IMG/VR virus record: IMGVR_UViG_3300040807_002847
Coordinates: 1 to 21,407 of that record
Strand: one strand, 5' to 3'
Source: a virus
Length of the DNA stretch: 21,407 bases
The stretch's first letter is position 1. Each line of letters starts with the position of its first letter. This document shows, piece by piece, positions 14,224-21,407 of this stretch. The notes beneath the pieces are model-generated. The model did not search any database. It was not told where the DNA came from and saw only the letters and a list, made by a program, of their open reading frames with translations. Both the position numbers and the translations under genes were made by a program.

Positions 14224-15797
14224 TGACATCAACTGGTTATTACTACGACGACTTTTTCTACGAGGAGAGCATGCAGACACTCTTTGGCAGACGAGACAAA
14301 GAGAAGGCTTTGCTTGGCACTGTTTTTGGTCAGGCTGTAGCCGATGCTTTAGGGGCACCGTTTGAGTTTGGTGCCGCTAACCGCTACTCGGAATGTTTCG
14401 GGGGCGAGCCTGTCCTGACGGGAACTGGCGAGATGATTGGTGGCGGAGCTTTCAATTGGCGTCCTGGCGAATTCACCGACGACACGCAGATGGCTCTAAT
14501 CGGGATATCTGCAATTGTCGAAAACTATGACAGGTTTTCGGAAGCGTTTGCCATTGGCACTAAGAACAAGATTGACGATGCTTACGATCACTTCTTGTCG
14601 CACCTCTACGACATGTACAGAACTTGGGCTAAGACCGCAGCCGATGTTGGTAGCACCACGAGGGGCTCGCTGTCTCACCACGACTACCGATTGGGTGCCA
14701 AGGCTCAGCACGAGAGAACTGGTTTCAGCGCAAGCAATGGTTGCATTATGCGGCTTGGTCCAATGATTGCTTCTTTTGTAGGTAATTTTGATGAACTCAA
14801 TCTTGAAGATGTTTTGAGGTTTTCGGAGTCCCAGACACGACTTACTCACTGGGACGACGATGCGGTTGATGCATCTTTACTGATGGCGTCAATCATGTAC
14901 AAGATTTACGATTCGGTGCAGAACGACAGTTTTCCTGTTGGAACGGAGGCTGAACTGTTAGCCAGTATTGTTGATGATCTTTCTGGTGAGTTTCACAACG
15001 AGGCTCTTGGGATGGTTTTTGGATTCCGTGACTCTGGAGTTGTGTTGAACGGACCTACGAACGGGAAAGCCATCACATGTTTGGCTCAAGCGGTTTGGGC
15101 TGTTTGTTCAACGTCATCGTTTGAGGATGCAATCGTCAAGACCATCAACATTGGTGGAGACACAGACACTGTCGCTGCTGTTGCTGGTGCTATCGCTGGC
15201 GCGTTGTACGGGGTTGATTCCATCCCTTCCAGGTGGATCACGAATGTCAACGGGGTTATTCCTGGAACAGAATTCGGTCACATGGGGTACGACGAACTCA
15301 ACTCCGTTATTCATGATTGGGTTTTGTTCACCAATCCTGATGAGTTGACTCGATTTGAACCCGCTGCTGGTCCTCAACTGCTTGACGAAAACTTTGAGTT
15401 GTATGCTGCGAATCTTCCCGGTGTGGCGTCGTGCGATGATGATTCTTTCCATCTCATCTCCCTATGCCGTACGGGCTCTTTGACGAAGAGGTTCAAGAAT
15501 CGGCGCAACTATTTTATTATTGACACAGTTGGGGCGAACCCTCATCTAGAGACCACGGTCAAGGATGCGGTAGACACGATTGACGCTTGGCTTGATTCAG
15601 GTAAAAAAGTTGTTGTGCATTGTCATGCTGGACGTAGCCGAACTGGGTTCATCTTGAAAGCGTGGTATATGCGTCGTTACGGTGTATCGCACGCTGAGGC
15701 GCATATTTGGTTGGCTGATCGTTGGAAGCTTTACGATCAGTTTGGAAATACTGACTTCACTAAATTCCTTGACGACTTTACGTCTTTGCCTGTCTAA
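14223..15797 (+). CDS. Fusion: ADP-ribosylglycohydrolase + dual-specificity-type phosphatase
   Basis: This 524-residue protein joins two enzyme domains. Residues about 25-350 are an ADP-ribosylglycohydrolase (DraG/ARH): FGQAVADALGAPFEF, EFTDDTQMA (Thr85, Asp86, Asp87 for the dinuclear metal) and IGGDTDTVAAVAGAIAGALYG (Asp313, Asp315). Residues about 390-524 are a cysteine phosphatase: the P-loop is HCHAGRSR with Cys467 and Arg473, and Asp434, 33 residues upstream, is well placed as the general acid, as in dual-specificity enzymes. The ARH part removes ADP-ribose from protein or nucleic acid. The phosphatase could act on phosphoprotein, phosphorylated ADP-ribose or RNA. It has its own leaderless promoter and lies just before the structural operon. 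Confidence 0.93.
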   Translation: MTSTGYYYDDFFYEESMQTLFGRRDKEKALLGTVFGQAVADALGAPFEFGAANRYSECFGGEPVLTGTGEMIGGGAFNWRPGEFTDDTQMALIGISAIVENYDRFSEAFAIGTKNKIDDAYDHFLSHLYDMYRTWAKTAADVGSTTRGSLSHHDYRLGAKAQHERTGFSASNGCIMRLGPMIASFVGNFDELNLEDVLRFSESQTRLTHWDDDAVDASLLMASIMYKIYDSVQNDSFPVGTEAELLASIVDDLSGEFHNEALGMVFGFRDSGVVLNGPTNGKAITCLAQAVWAVCSTSSFEDAIVKTINIGGDTDTVAAVAGAIAGALYGVDSIPSRWITNVNGVIPGTEFGHMGYDELNSVIHDWVLFTNPDELTRFEPAAGPQLLDENFELYAANLPGVASCDDDSFHLISLCRTGSLTKRFKNRRNYFIIDTVGANPHLETTVKDAVDTIDAWLDSGKKVVVHCHAGRSRTGFILKAWYMRRYGVSHAEAHIWLADRWKLYDQFGNTDFTKFLDDFTSLPV

Positions 15798-15812
15798 AAC
15801 CATTCCACCATG

Positions 15813-15818
15813 TAAAAT
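15813..15818 (+). promoter_or_regulatory. Probable promoter of the structural operon
   Basis: TAAAAT, preceded by TG (TGTAAAAT), lies about 40 bases before the connector start. The transcript would have a leader of about 32 bases carrying the GAGGTGG Shine-Dalgarno site at 15846-15852. No good -35 is visible. Confidence 0.4.
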
Positions 15819-15856
15819 CGGTGTGGGTAATCGTCGCGCCCTACCGAGGTGGCAAA

Positions 15857-16495
15857 ATGGCTTTAGTAACGCAGACCGACGTAGAGCGGTACATGGATAT
15901 CAAGTTTTCAAACAGGCAGTCGCATGCCTGCGAGTTTGTGCTGGATGGTCTGCAAAGCGAAATGGAGTCGATTCTTCGGCGACCGATTGAACAGACGTCG
16001 TTCACCGAGGAATACACGGTTGCCCCTTCAAACTTGGGAATCCCGAACTCTTCGTTTTTCTACGACTACTCAATGGACAAGACAATGGCTGGCGAAGTCA
16101 TGTCGTTCCTGCAACCGCCATACACGTTGTATGTTCGCAATTCCCCTATTGTGTCTGTTACGTCGTTGACGGTCACCGCCCCAACTCCGGGGTCTGCTAG
16201 CGAGACTTTGACCGAGGGGCGAGATTTCATTGTTCAGCGTTACGGGATTGATATTTACCGGACGTTTGCCAATGACCGGATTGACATCACTTACACGGCT
16301 GGTCTTGACGGACCGAATGTGAAGCACTTCAAGTTGCTTATTCTGCGAGCCGCTGCTCGGGAGATGCAAAACATGCATGACGATGTTGTTGGCTTGAAGG
16401 ATTTGGAGACAAGGAACGTTGCTCCTCTGACGACAGGTTTCACTCCTGAAGAAATCCAATCAATTCGCCGTCATCGGAGGGTTCGGGTTTCATAA
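15857..16495 (+). CDS. Head-tail connector/adaptor protein
   Basis: This 212-residue protein resembles the gp6/HK97-type connector family: helical N-terminus (TQTDVERYMDIKFS, LDGLQSEMESILRRP), a beta-rich middle (PYTLYVRNSPIVSVTSLTV, VQRYGIDIYR, DRIDITYTAGL), then LLILRAAAREMQNMHDDVVG. Adaptors of this kind join the portal to the tail. The start at 15857 is supported by GAGGTGG five bases upstream. The GTG at 15821 would overlap the promoter. The stop overlaps the next gene (TAATG). Identification rests on fold pattern and position, not on an exact motif. Confidence 0.72.
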   Translation: MALVTQTDVERYMDIKFSNRQSHACEFVLDGLQSEMESILRRPIEQTSFTEEYTVAPSNLGIPNSSFFYDYSMDKTMAGEVMSFLQPPYTLYVRNSPIVSVTSLTVTAPTPGSASETLTEGRDFIVQRYGIDIYRTFANDRIDITYTAGLDGPNVKHFKLLILRAAAREMQNMHDDVVGLKDLETRNVAPLTTGFTPEEIQSIRRHRRVRVS

Positions 16496-16923
16496 TGTCC
16501 GTTGAGTTAGACATCAGTTGTGATGCCAAGAAGGTGATGGCTCGGCTGGGTGCTATGTCACGCAGATCTAAGAACTTCACTCCTGTGTTTCGTGAAGCTC
16601 GAGGGATGCTTGAAAAGGCAAACGCTGAGAACTTCACGGCCAACGGTTTACCTTCTGGCGGCTGGGATCCACGTAAGCGCGACTATGCGTGGCCAATTAT
16701 GCGTCGGACAGGGAAGTTGTTCTCAAGTTTGACGAACATGCGTGGCGCTCCCAACACGATTACCCCGTTGTCGGCTGAGTTCGGAACAGATGTTGAGTAC
16801 GCAAAGTTCCATCAGTATGGGACGCGGTTTATGCCTGCGCGTAGGGTTGTTTATGATCCGCCAGGTTTTTCTAGGGATCTGGCTGAAATGTCGGCTCGGT
16901 ATGTTTCTCGGGGTGATACCTGA
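16495..16923 (+). CDS. Tail completion/virion morphogenesis protein (HK97 gp10/gpS-like)
   Basis: This 142-residue protein contains the block FGTDVEYAKFHQYGT followed by RFMPARRVV, characteristic of virion morphogenesis proteins of the gpS and gp10-like group, and GWDPRKRDYAWPIMRRTGKL in its centre. These proteins join head and tail or complete the tail tip. It is coupled at both ends (TAATG before, TGATG after). Confidence 0.85.
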   Translation: MSVELDISCDAKKVMARLGAMSRRSKNFTPVFREARGMLEKANAENFTANGLPSGGWDPRKRDYAWPIMRRTGKLFSSLTNMRGAPNTITPLSAEFGTDVEYAKFHQYGTRFMPARRVVYDPPGFSRDLAEMSARYVSRGDT

Positions 16924-17519
16924 TGACTATGCAGGGTGCTTACAACGCTAAGTCGTTTGTCAATGAGTATTTGAAGAATGATTTGCCTTCTCGCCTGCGA
17001 ACGTACCGTAACGAGTGGAATTTGGATGATGAAAATCTTCCTGATCCCGTGAAGTATTTGGTGTACGAACCGGTTGCGATTGATTCGTGGCCAACTCTGA
17101 TCACGGTTGCCATTTCAATGAATGGGTTGGAACGGGAAAATTACAGCGCCATTTTTGACCCGCAGTATCAGGTTAATTACACGATGCGTACATATGTTTG
17201 GGTCAAGGATGATGACTCGGATCAATGCACTGCGAAACGTGACAGGTTGAGCACTGTCGTTCGTGCGGCTTTGCTGGATTCTCCATGTCTGGATAAAAAA
17301 TCTGGCGATAACAACTTGTTTGTCATGATCGATGAGGCTTCAATTCGTGAAGAGTATTCAGAACTGACGTTCCTCAAGGGCGAGCGAGTCATGGCAGGAG
17401 CGTATATTTCTTACACTCTCCAGATCAACGAGCAGATCACTGTTGCGAATATTGCCGATTCGGCAGATGAGATCCGTACAACAGTGAATCCTCTGCTCCC
17501 CTTACTGAAAGACTTATAA
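16923..17519 (+). CDS. Tail terminator-like structural protein
   Basis: This 198-residue protein lies where contractile phages keep the tail terminator, between the tail completion gene and the sheath. Beta-rich stretches (TLITVAISMNGL, YTMRTYVWVKDDD, GAYISYTLQIN) match that fold type, which caps the tail tube. There is no diagnostic motif, so the assignment rests mainly on synteny. The ATG overlaps the previous stop. Confidence 0.6.
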   Translation: MTMQGAYNAKSFVNEYLKNDLPSRLRTYRNEWNLDDENLPDPVKYLVYEPVAIDSWPTLITVAISMNGLERENYSAIFDPQYQVNYTMRTYVWVKDDDSDQCTAKRDRLSTVVRAALLDSPCLDKKSGDNNLFVMIDEASIREEYSELTFLKGERVMAGAYISYTLQINEQITVANIADSADEIRTTVNPLLPLLKDL

Positions 17520-17573
17520 TCACCGTACTTCCCCTACGGAGAGCAAAAATAAGAGACAATAAAGGAGCGGACG

Positions 17574-17627
17574 ATGAAAGTTCCTAGAGGTACGAAAGTC
17601 GTTCGGTATAATTTCATAAGCCACTAG
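17574..17627 (+). CDS. Putative 17-residue leader peptide
   Basis: ATG at 17574 is preceded by AAAGGAGCGG, a strong Shine-Dalgarno site. The short frame (MKVPRGTKVVRYNFISH) ends at TAG 17625-17627. Its codons contain the TATAAT box of the sheath promoter. It could be translated from an upstream transcript or be a chance frame. Confidence 0.35.
   Translation: MKVPRGTKVVRYNFISH
17607..17612 (+). promoter_or_regulatory. Consensus -10 TATAAT upstream of the tail sheath
   Basis: A perfect TATAAT lies 45 bases before the sheath start. Start of transcription would be near 17619, leaving a leader with GGAGGAAG before ATG 17658. The -35 region is poor, so an activator or phage factor may be needed. 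Confidence 0.4.
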
Positions 17628-17657
17628 GGACAAAAGCGTCACAGCGGAGGAAGACAA

Positions 17658-19184
17658 ATGCCAGGCATTGTCGTAAACACATCGGTTCGCACGGGACCAT
17701 CCACCACGAATATCTCACCTACCGCCACGTTCTTTATCGTGGGTCGCACCGAGCGTGGCCCTTCGGACGCGGCGAAGTTGGTGACCAGTCTTGCTGACTA
17801 CGAGTCACGGTACGGCGGATTCGTTTCTGGTGCTTACACGCATCAGCAGGTTCAAACGTTCTTTGAAGAGGGCGGAGCGCAGGTTTACGTGTCGCGTGTT
17901 GTGGGGGCAAGCGCAACCACGGCTGAGGCGACCCTGTCGGTCACGGGTGGAGACATCACGTTGACGGCGGTCGGTGCTGGCGATTGGGCTGATGACAACT
18001 TGGAAGCCGAAATTGTTTCGCTGGGAAGCGGTCACGCATTGAAGGTTTATCTCTCTGACGTTCTGGTTTATTCAACCGGTGAGTGTGCTGACGTTGCGAC
18101 GATGAACAACAAGATCAATAACTCTGCTGTTGCTGCCAAGTACGTTACGTCGAGCTATGACAGCGGCATCACTGCTTTGATTGTAGTTGCTGCAACCTCT
18201 TTCGCTGGCGGTGACGAGAACTCAGCGTCGATTAACGCTTCATCGTACTCTTTTGGTACGGACGAGACAGACGTTTCATCAACCTATGCGATTACGAAGG
18301 GTTTGACGGCGTTTGGTGCTGAACTTGGTCCGGGCGCGGTGGCGATCCCTGGTCAAGGCAACGCTTCAACCACTGATCCTTCCGATTCTTCGGCTTCAAC
18401 CATTCAGAAGGATCTGTTGAACCATTCGTACAACAACCAGCGTGTCGCTCTGCTGTCAATTGATGATGGAATTAGCTTGGCTGGCGCTGAAGAAGATGGC
18501 GACGACGCCTCTGCCTATACCCACTCCGAGTACGGCGCACTGTACTACCCGTGGGTGAAAATCACCAATGACACTGGCGCTGTGGAAGCCATCTCCCCTG
18601 AGGGTTTTGTTGCCGCTAAGCGTGCGGTTGCGCACAATGGCACTGGTCCGTGGCGTGCATACGCCGGTTCGGACACCACCGCAAACTTCGTGAGTGGTGT
18701 TCAGCAGGCAATCAGCAAGTCGCAGAGCGATTCGCTTGATGAGCACCGCGTGAACGGCATCCGCATCATTAACGGTGCAGCCCGCATCTATGGCGCTCGT
18801 TCACTCTCTACCGACGAGGACAACTACCGTTTCATCACCGCTCGGGAGATGCTGAACTACGTGGTTGACCGTGCAGAGACCGCTCTTGAGGATCTTGTGT
18901 TCTCACCGATTGACGGTCGCAACAGCCTGTTCTCAAAGGTTCAGGCTCGCCTCGTCGCAATTCTTGAGCCGATCCGCACTGCTGGCGGTCTGTTCGAGTC
19001 GTTCGACAACACTGGAAAGCGCATTGACTACGGATATTCAGTCCAGGTCGATGAGGCAATCAACCCGCTGTCTCAGCTGGCTGGTGGTCTCGTCAAGGCC
19101 AAGGTTGGCATCCGGGTGTCTAGCGTTGCCGACCAGATTGAGGTCGATGTCACCAAGTCCAACCTAACAGCATCAGTTGTCTGA
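17658..19184 (+). CDS. Tail sheath protein
   Basis: This 508-residue contractile sheath subunit has the typical N-terminus (PGIVVNTSVRTGP, FFIVGRTERGPSDAAKLVTSLADYESRYGG), a variable central insertion (about residues 90-270), and a conserved C-terminal third (GIRIINGAARIYGARSL, FITAREMLNYVVDRAETAL, plus VKAKVGIRVSSVADQIEVDV). The sheath contracts during infection, so the phage is a myovirus or myovirus-like particle. GGAGGAAG lies nine bases upstream of the ATG. Confidence 0.95.
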   Translation: MPGIVVNTSVRTGPSTTNISPTATFFIVGRTERGPSDAAKLVTSLADYESRYGGFVSGAYTHQQVQTFFEEGGAQVYVSRVVGASATTAEATLSVTGGDITLTAVGAGDWADDNLEAEIVSLGSGHALKVYLSDVLVYSTGECADVATMNNKINNSAVAAKYVTSSYDSGITALIVVAATSFAGGDENSASINASSYSFGTDETDVSSTYAITKGLTAFGAELGPGAVAIPGQGNASTTDPSDSSASTIQKDLLNHSYNNQRVALLSIDDGISLAGAEEDGDDASAYTHSEYGALYYPWVKITNDTGAVEAISPEGFVAAKRAVAHNGTGPWRAYAGSDTTANFVSGVQQAISKSQSDSLDEHRVNGIRIINGAARIYGARSLSTDEDNYRFITAREMLNYVVDRAETALEDLVFSPIDGRNSLFSKVQARLVAILEPIRTAGGLFESFDNTGKRIDYGYSVQVDEAINPLSQLAGGLVKAKVGIRVSSVADQIEVDVTKSNLTASVV

Positions 19185-19201
19185 TTCAGGAGTAAGTAAC
19201 C

Positions 19202-19669
19202 ATGGCAAAAGTTGCACAGAGGCAGATTGTCGCTGAGATCACACCGTCAGCGGACGGCAACATTGAAACCCCTCCTACCGTTACGGCGGATGCGGGTTCT
19301 GGTTTCGCTTACTTTGCTCAGGTGAGCGGTGGTGAGATCACGGCAAGCGTTGAGAAAATCTATATCGGTGGAAAATTGTTCCCTGAGATTCTTTGCGCTC
19401 CTTCGGAGATCGGTGACATTACGTTGACTCGCCATTATGACGATGCTCAGGACAAGCCGTTCCTGAACAATCTTCGTCAGATGGTTGGTCGTGCGTACTA
19501 CGACGTGGACATTTACGAGTTGAACTGCGAAGTTCGCGACCCTCAGTCGCACCGTGGTTACGCTCAGTGTCTGCTCGTTGGTTTGACCGAGCCTGAGGGT
19601 GACGCTGCTTCAGGGGCTCCCGCCACCTATTCGCTGACTTTCAGCGTTTCCACTGTCAGCCCTGCCTGA
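19202..19669 (+). CDS. Tail tube protein
   Basis: This 155-residue protein follows the sheath by 17 bases, the standard position for the tube subunit. It is rich in beta-strand segments, with IYIGGKLFPEILCAPSEIGDITLTRHYDD and a C-terminal TYSLTFSVSTVSPA strand. CAGGAG lies upstream. Its tube conveys DNA through the tail. A terminator follows, so sheath and tube form one high-expression unit. Confidence 0.85.
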   Translation: MAKVAQRQIVAEITPSADGNIETPPTVTADAGSGFAYFAQVSGGEITASVEKIYIGGKLFPEILCAPSEIGDITLTRHYDDAQDKPFLNNLRQMVGRAYYDVDIYELNCEVRDPQSHRGYAQCLLVGLTEPEGDAASGAPATYSLTFSVSTVSPA

Positions 19670-19704
19670 TAGTTCTTTTTAAATCAGACAACCCACAGTT
19701 GGTG

Positions 19705-19738
19705 AAAGAGGCGTCGGTGTTCCACTGGCGTCTCTTTT
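19705..19738 (+). terminator. Intrinsic terminator after the tail tube
   Basis: A long hairpin pairs AAAGAGGCG with CGTCTCTTT (one G-U), and an inner CGGTG pairs with CACTG around a TTC tip. It ends in TCTCTTTT. This would separate the abundant sheath and tube transcript from the tail chaperone genes. Confidence 0.8.
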
Positions 19739-19745
19739 GCTGTGC

Positions 19746-19760
19746 TAGCGTGCTTTCTTA
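19746..19760 (+). promoter_or_regulatory. Possible leaderless promoter for the tail chaperone
   Basis: TGC-TAGCGT (extended -10 form) is followed by eight bases and the ATG at 19760. No Shine-Dalgarno is present. The -35 is not recognisable. It lies directly after the terminator, where a new promoter is needed. Confidence 0.3.
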
Positions 19761-20275
19761 TGAGTGATGAACTTTACGAAATGAACAGCGGTTCTTCGGA
19801 TTCGTCGTCAAGTGCGGCAACGTCTGGTTCTGCTTCGGTTCTTGATCAGTTGAAAGAAACACTGAGCAAGAAGATTGAGCGCCCTGAGGTTTTCATTGAG
19901 GTTCCGGAGCGTCCTGGTGTGACTGTTCGGGTTTCTCCGAATGTGACTCAGGGGCAGATGCGTGCATGGCGTAAGCAGTCTGGTGAGGACACTAAGAACG
20001 GCATGGATGCGACGAAGTTCGCTGCTTGCGTTGTTGGGCACACTTGCACCGGTATTGCTTTCAATAACGAGATTGCAGAGGATGAGCAGGGACGTCCTTA
20101 CACGTTTGGTTCATCTGCGATTTTGGAAATGGTGGGTGCTTCTCGACCGATTCCGGATGGCGTGTTGGCGTTTTTCGGTATTGAACCTCATGTTGAGTCT
20201 GCTGCTTTGGCGATCCTTGATGCAGCAGGGTTTGGGGACACAGTTGAGACTGTGGACCCTACGAAGATCTCCTAG
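19760..20275 (+). CDS. Tail assembly chaperone, zero-frame product (gpG-like)
   Basis: This 171-residue protein has a Ser-rich N-terminal linker, VLDQLKETLSKKIERPEVFIEVPERPGVTVRVSPNVT-type beta segments (start about residue 32), and a helical C-terminal part (SSAILEMVGASRPIPDGVLAFFGIEP). It lies between the tube and the tape measure, the normal place for the chaperone that folds the tape measure. The stop TAG 20273-20275 lies inside the following overlapping frame. The start at 19760 is chosen over 19742, which overlaps the promoter box. Confidence 0.8.
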   Translation: MSDELYEMNSGSSDSSSSAATSGSASVLDQLKETLSKKIERPEVFIEVPERPGVTVRVSPNVTQGQMRAWRKQSGEDTKNGMDATKFAACVVGHTCTGIAFNNEIAEDEQGRPYTFGSSAILEMVGASRPIPDGVLAFFGIEPHVESAALAILDAAGFGDTVETVDPTKIS

Positions 20276-20457
20276 ACGAACTGGTCGATGATCCGCGCAT
20301 TAAAAGCGCGGCACGTTTAGGGGAGTTGTTTGGCACAGACCCAATTCGCATTTTAGATAGTAGCGATGAGGAATGGTTGCTCAGGTATGCGTGTGCTAAA
20401 GTTATACAGGAAGATCGTGAGGAAATTGAGCGCAAACGTGCTCAAAATCGGTCTTAG
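19760..20457 (+). CDS. Tail assembly chaperone frameshift product (gpGT-like)
   Basis: A frame one base back from the zero frame opens at 20248 and runs to TAG 20455-20457. It encodes LLDELVDDPRIKSAARLGEL, FGTDPIRILDSSDEEWLLRYA and KVIQEDREEIERKR, the usual T-part of a tail chaperone pair. No start codon precedes it. A -1 slip of tRNA-Pro from CCT to CCC at 20257-20260 (GAC CCT to A CCC TAC) would fuse the two parts into a 232-residue protein. It is a single-tRNA slip, not a canonical heptamer, so the exact site is inferred. Confidence 0.7.
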
Positions 20458-20491
20458 TAATCGACACCTGTAGCCCTGATGGAGCCCGTTC

Positions 20492-21407
20492 ATGGCGGAC
20501 CAAGAACGTGTAACAATTAAGATCAATGTCAGGGCTGATACTTCTGCTATTGATCGGGTTCAACGCAAACTTGCTGCGATGTGCGCTCAGGCTGAGGCGT
20601 GTGAGAAAACGTTTAGCGATTTGAATGACCGGTTTGACGCTATGGAGAAGCGTCAGCGAAGTCTGAATAAATCCATTAGCGATAACGACAAAGAGTTACG
20701 TAAATACAATAAGACAACTAAAGATGCCGAGCGTGACACGGATAGGTATAACCGTTCTCACAATCGCCTGAACCGCACTTTTGGTGCCGGTAAAAAGGGA
20801 GCCAAGGGCTTGCAAGGCATGATGAAGTTGTTGACGTTCGCGTTCAAGGCTGCTGGTATTGAAACTCTTGCTTATGCTGCGGCTTTGTCTTCGGTGAACT
20901 TGCTGTTGAAGACAGGTCAGCTCTTGTCAAGGGGCTATCAGGCGTCTGTTCGTGGTGTCGGTGTTGCTGCTGCTAACGCTGCCGCTGGGGTTGCTGCTTT
21001 GGCTGCAACGTTTGCTGCGGCTATGCGTCAGTTCGCTGCCGCTCAGAGTGTCGGTTCGTATGGCGGTCAGTTTGCGTCTGCTAGCCGTGGTTTGCGGGCG
21101 ATGCAGGGTGACGCTCAGTTGGCTGTTTTTGGTGTCCAGGCTTTGACAGGTGCTTTTGCTGCTGCTTCCAAGAATGCTCGAGTTACGGGTCAGACGGTTA
21201 CTGGTTTGCGTGGTTTGGCTGACTTTGCTGCTACGTCAGGTGACATGGAGAAGGGTTTGCAAGCGGCTGCTCAGGTTATTTCTTTGTTGCAGGCTGGTAA
21301 GGCTTCTGGTGGCGAGCAGATGTTGACTGCTGCTCGAGAGTTGGGGCCAGAGTTTGAAAAGTCTTATAAGGCGATGATTGAGGGCGGCAAGAAGTCCAAC
21401 GAGGAAA
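20492..21407 (+). CDS. Tape measure protein, N-terminal part (cut by window end)
   Basis: The open frame runs from ATG 20492 to the window edge, 305 complete residues without a stop. The first 120 residues are charged and coiled-coil forming (VQRKLAAMCAQAEACEKTF, MEKRQRSLNKSISDNDKELR, TTKDAERDTDRYNR). A hydrophobic Ala-rich stretch with FAFKAAGIETLAYAAALSSVNLLL follows. This is the common start of tape measure proteins that set tail length. TGGAG lies 8 bases before the start. It directly follows the chaperone pair. Confidence 0.9.
   Translation, partial: MADQERVTIKINVRADTSAIDRVQRKLAAMCAQAEACEKTFSDLNDRFDAMEKRQRSLNKSISDNDKELRKYNKTTKDAERDTDRYNRSHNRLNRTFGAGKKGAKGLQGMMKLLTFAFKAAGIETLAYAAALSSVNLLLKTGQLLSRGYQASVRGVGVAAANAAAGVAALAATFAAAMRQFAAAQSVGSYGGQFASASRGLRAMQGDAQLAVFGVQALTGAFAAASKNARVTGQTVTGLRGLADFAATSGDMEKGLQAAAQVISLLQAGKASGGEQMLTAARELGPEFEKSYKAMIEGGKKSNEE

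Noticed and set aside
17523-17539. CCGTA / TACGG hairpin after the tail terminator-like gene
   Set aside because: A five-base stem with no T-run is too weak to call a terminator.
20952-21146. A Leu- and Arg-rich frame near the right end
   Set aside because: It is an off-frame shadow of the tape measure protein, whose own frame is open through this stretch.
1-21407. tRNA genes, CRISPR arrays, insertion sequences, integrase/attachment sites
   Set aside because: I looked for clover-leaf arms, regularly spaced repeats and transposase motifs in the gaps, and saw none. Every gap over 100 bases is described above as promoter or terminator sequence.

Overview
The window looks like part of a contractile-tailed (myovirus-type) double-stranded DNA phage genome or prophage. 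A tail sheath, a tail tube, an overlapping frameshift-type tail chaperone pair, a tape measure protein and head-tail connection genes lie at the right end. No integrase, tRNA, insertion sequence or CRISPR array was seen. The host is not identifiable with certainty. Base composition is near one half GC by eye. Several gene groups start directly at an ATG placed 6-8 bases after a TAnnnT -10 box, with no Shine-Dalgarno site. That leaderless layout is well known from Actinobacteria, so an actinobacterial host (for example aquatic) is my inference.

Layout. (1) 1-3021: a partial leftward gene, a divergent promoter region, a small basic gene with its own terminator, then a small Cys-motif gene and a monomeric adenosylcobalamin-dependent ribonucleotide reductase. 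(2) 3022-4845, leftward: a tail fibre or spike ending in an S74-type self-cleaving chaperone domain. (3) 4895-14185: an accessory block of surface- or nucleic-acid-decorating enzymes: four 2OG-Fe(II) oxygenases, a methyltransferase, two glycosyltransferases, an O-carbamoyltransferase of the NodU/CmcH/TobZ type, two tandem SGNH-hydrolase-like paralogues, small unknown proteins and a Lys-rich 27-residue microprotein. A leftward sub-block (6712-7924) sits inside it. (4) 14223-15797: a two-domain protein joining an ADP-ribosylglycohydrolase to a dual-specificity-type phosphatase, under its own clear leaderless promoter. (5) 15857-21407: the structural operon: head-tail connector, tail completion protein, tail terminator-like protein, sheath, tube, terminator, tail chaperone G/GT frameshift pair and tape measure protein (cut by the window end).

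How it may work together. The RNR raises dNTP supply. The decoration block lies directly beside the tail fibre gene and is largely translationally coupled (ATGA, TGATG and TAATG overlaps), so hydroxylation, glycosylation, carbamoylation and possibly acylation or deacylation of one glycan, protein or base seems likely. The substrate cannot be read from the sequence. The ADP-ribosylglycohydrolase-phosphatase fusion is the best candidate for a new function, possibly counter-defence against ADP-ribosylating toxins or processing of phosphorylated ADP-ribose. That is inference only.
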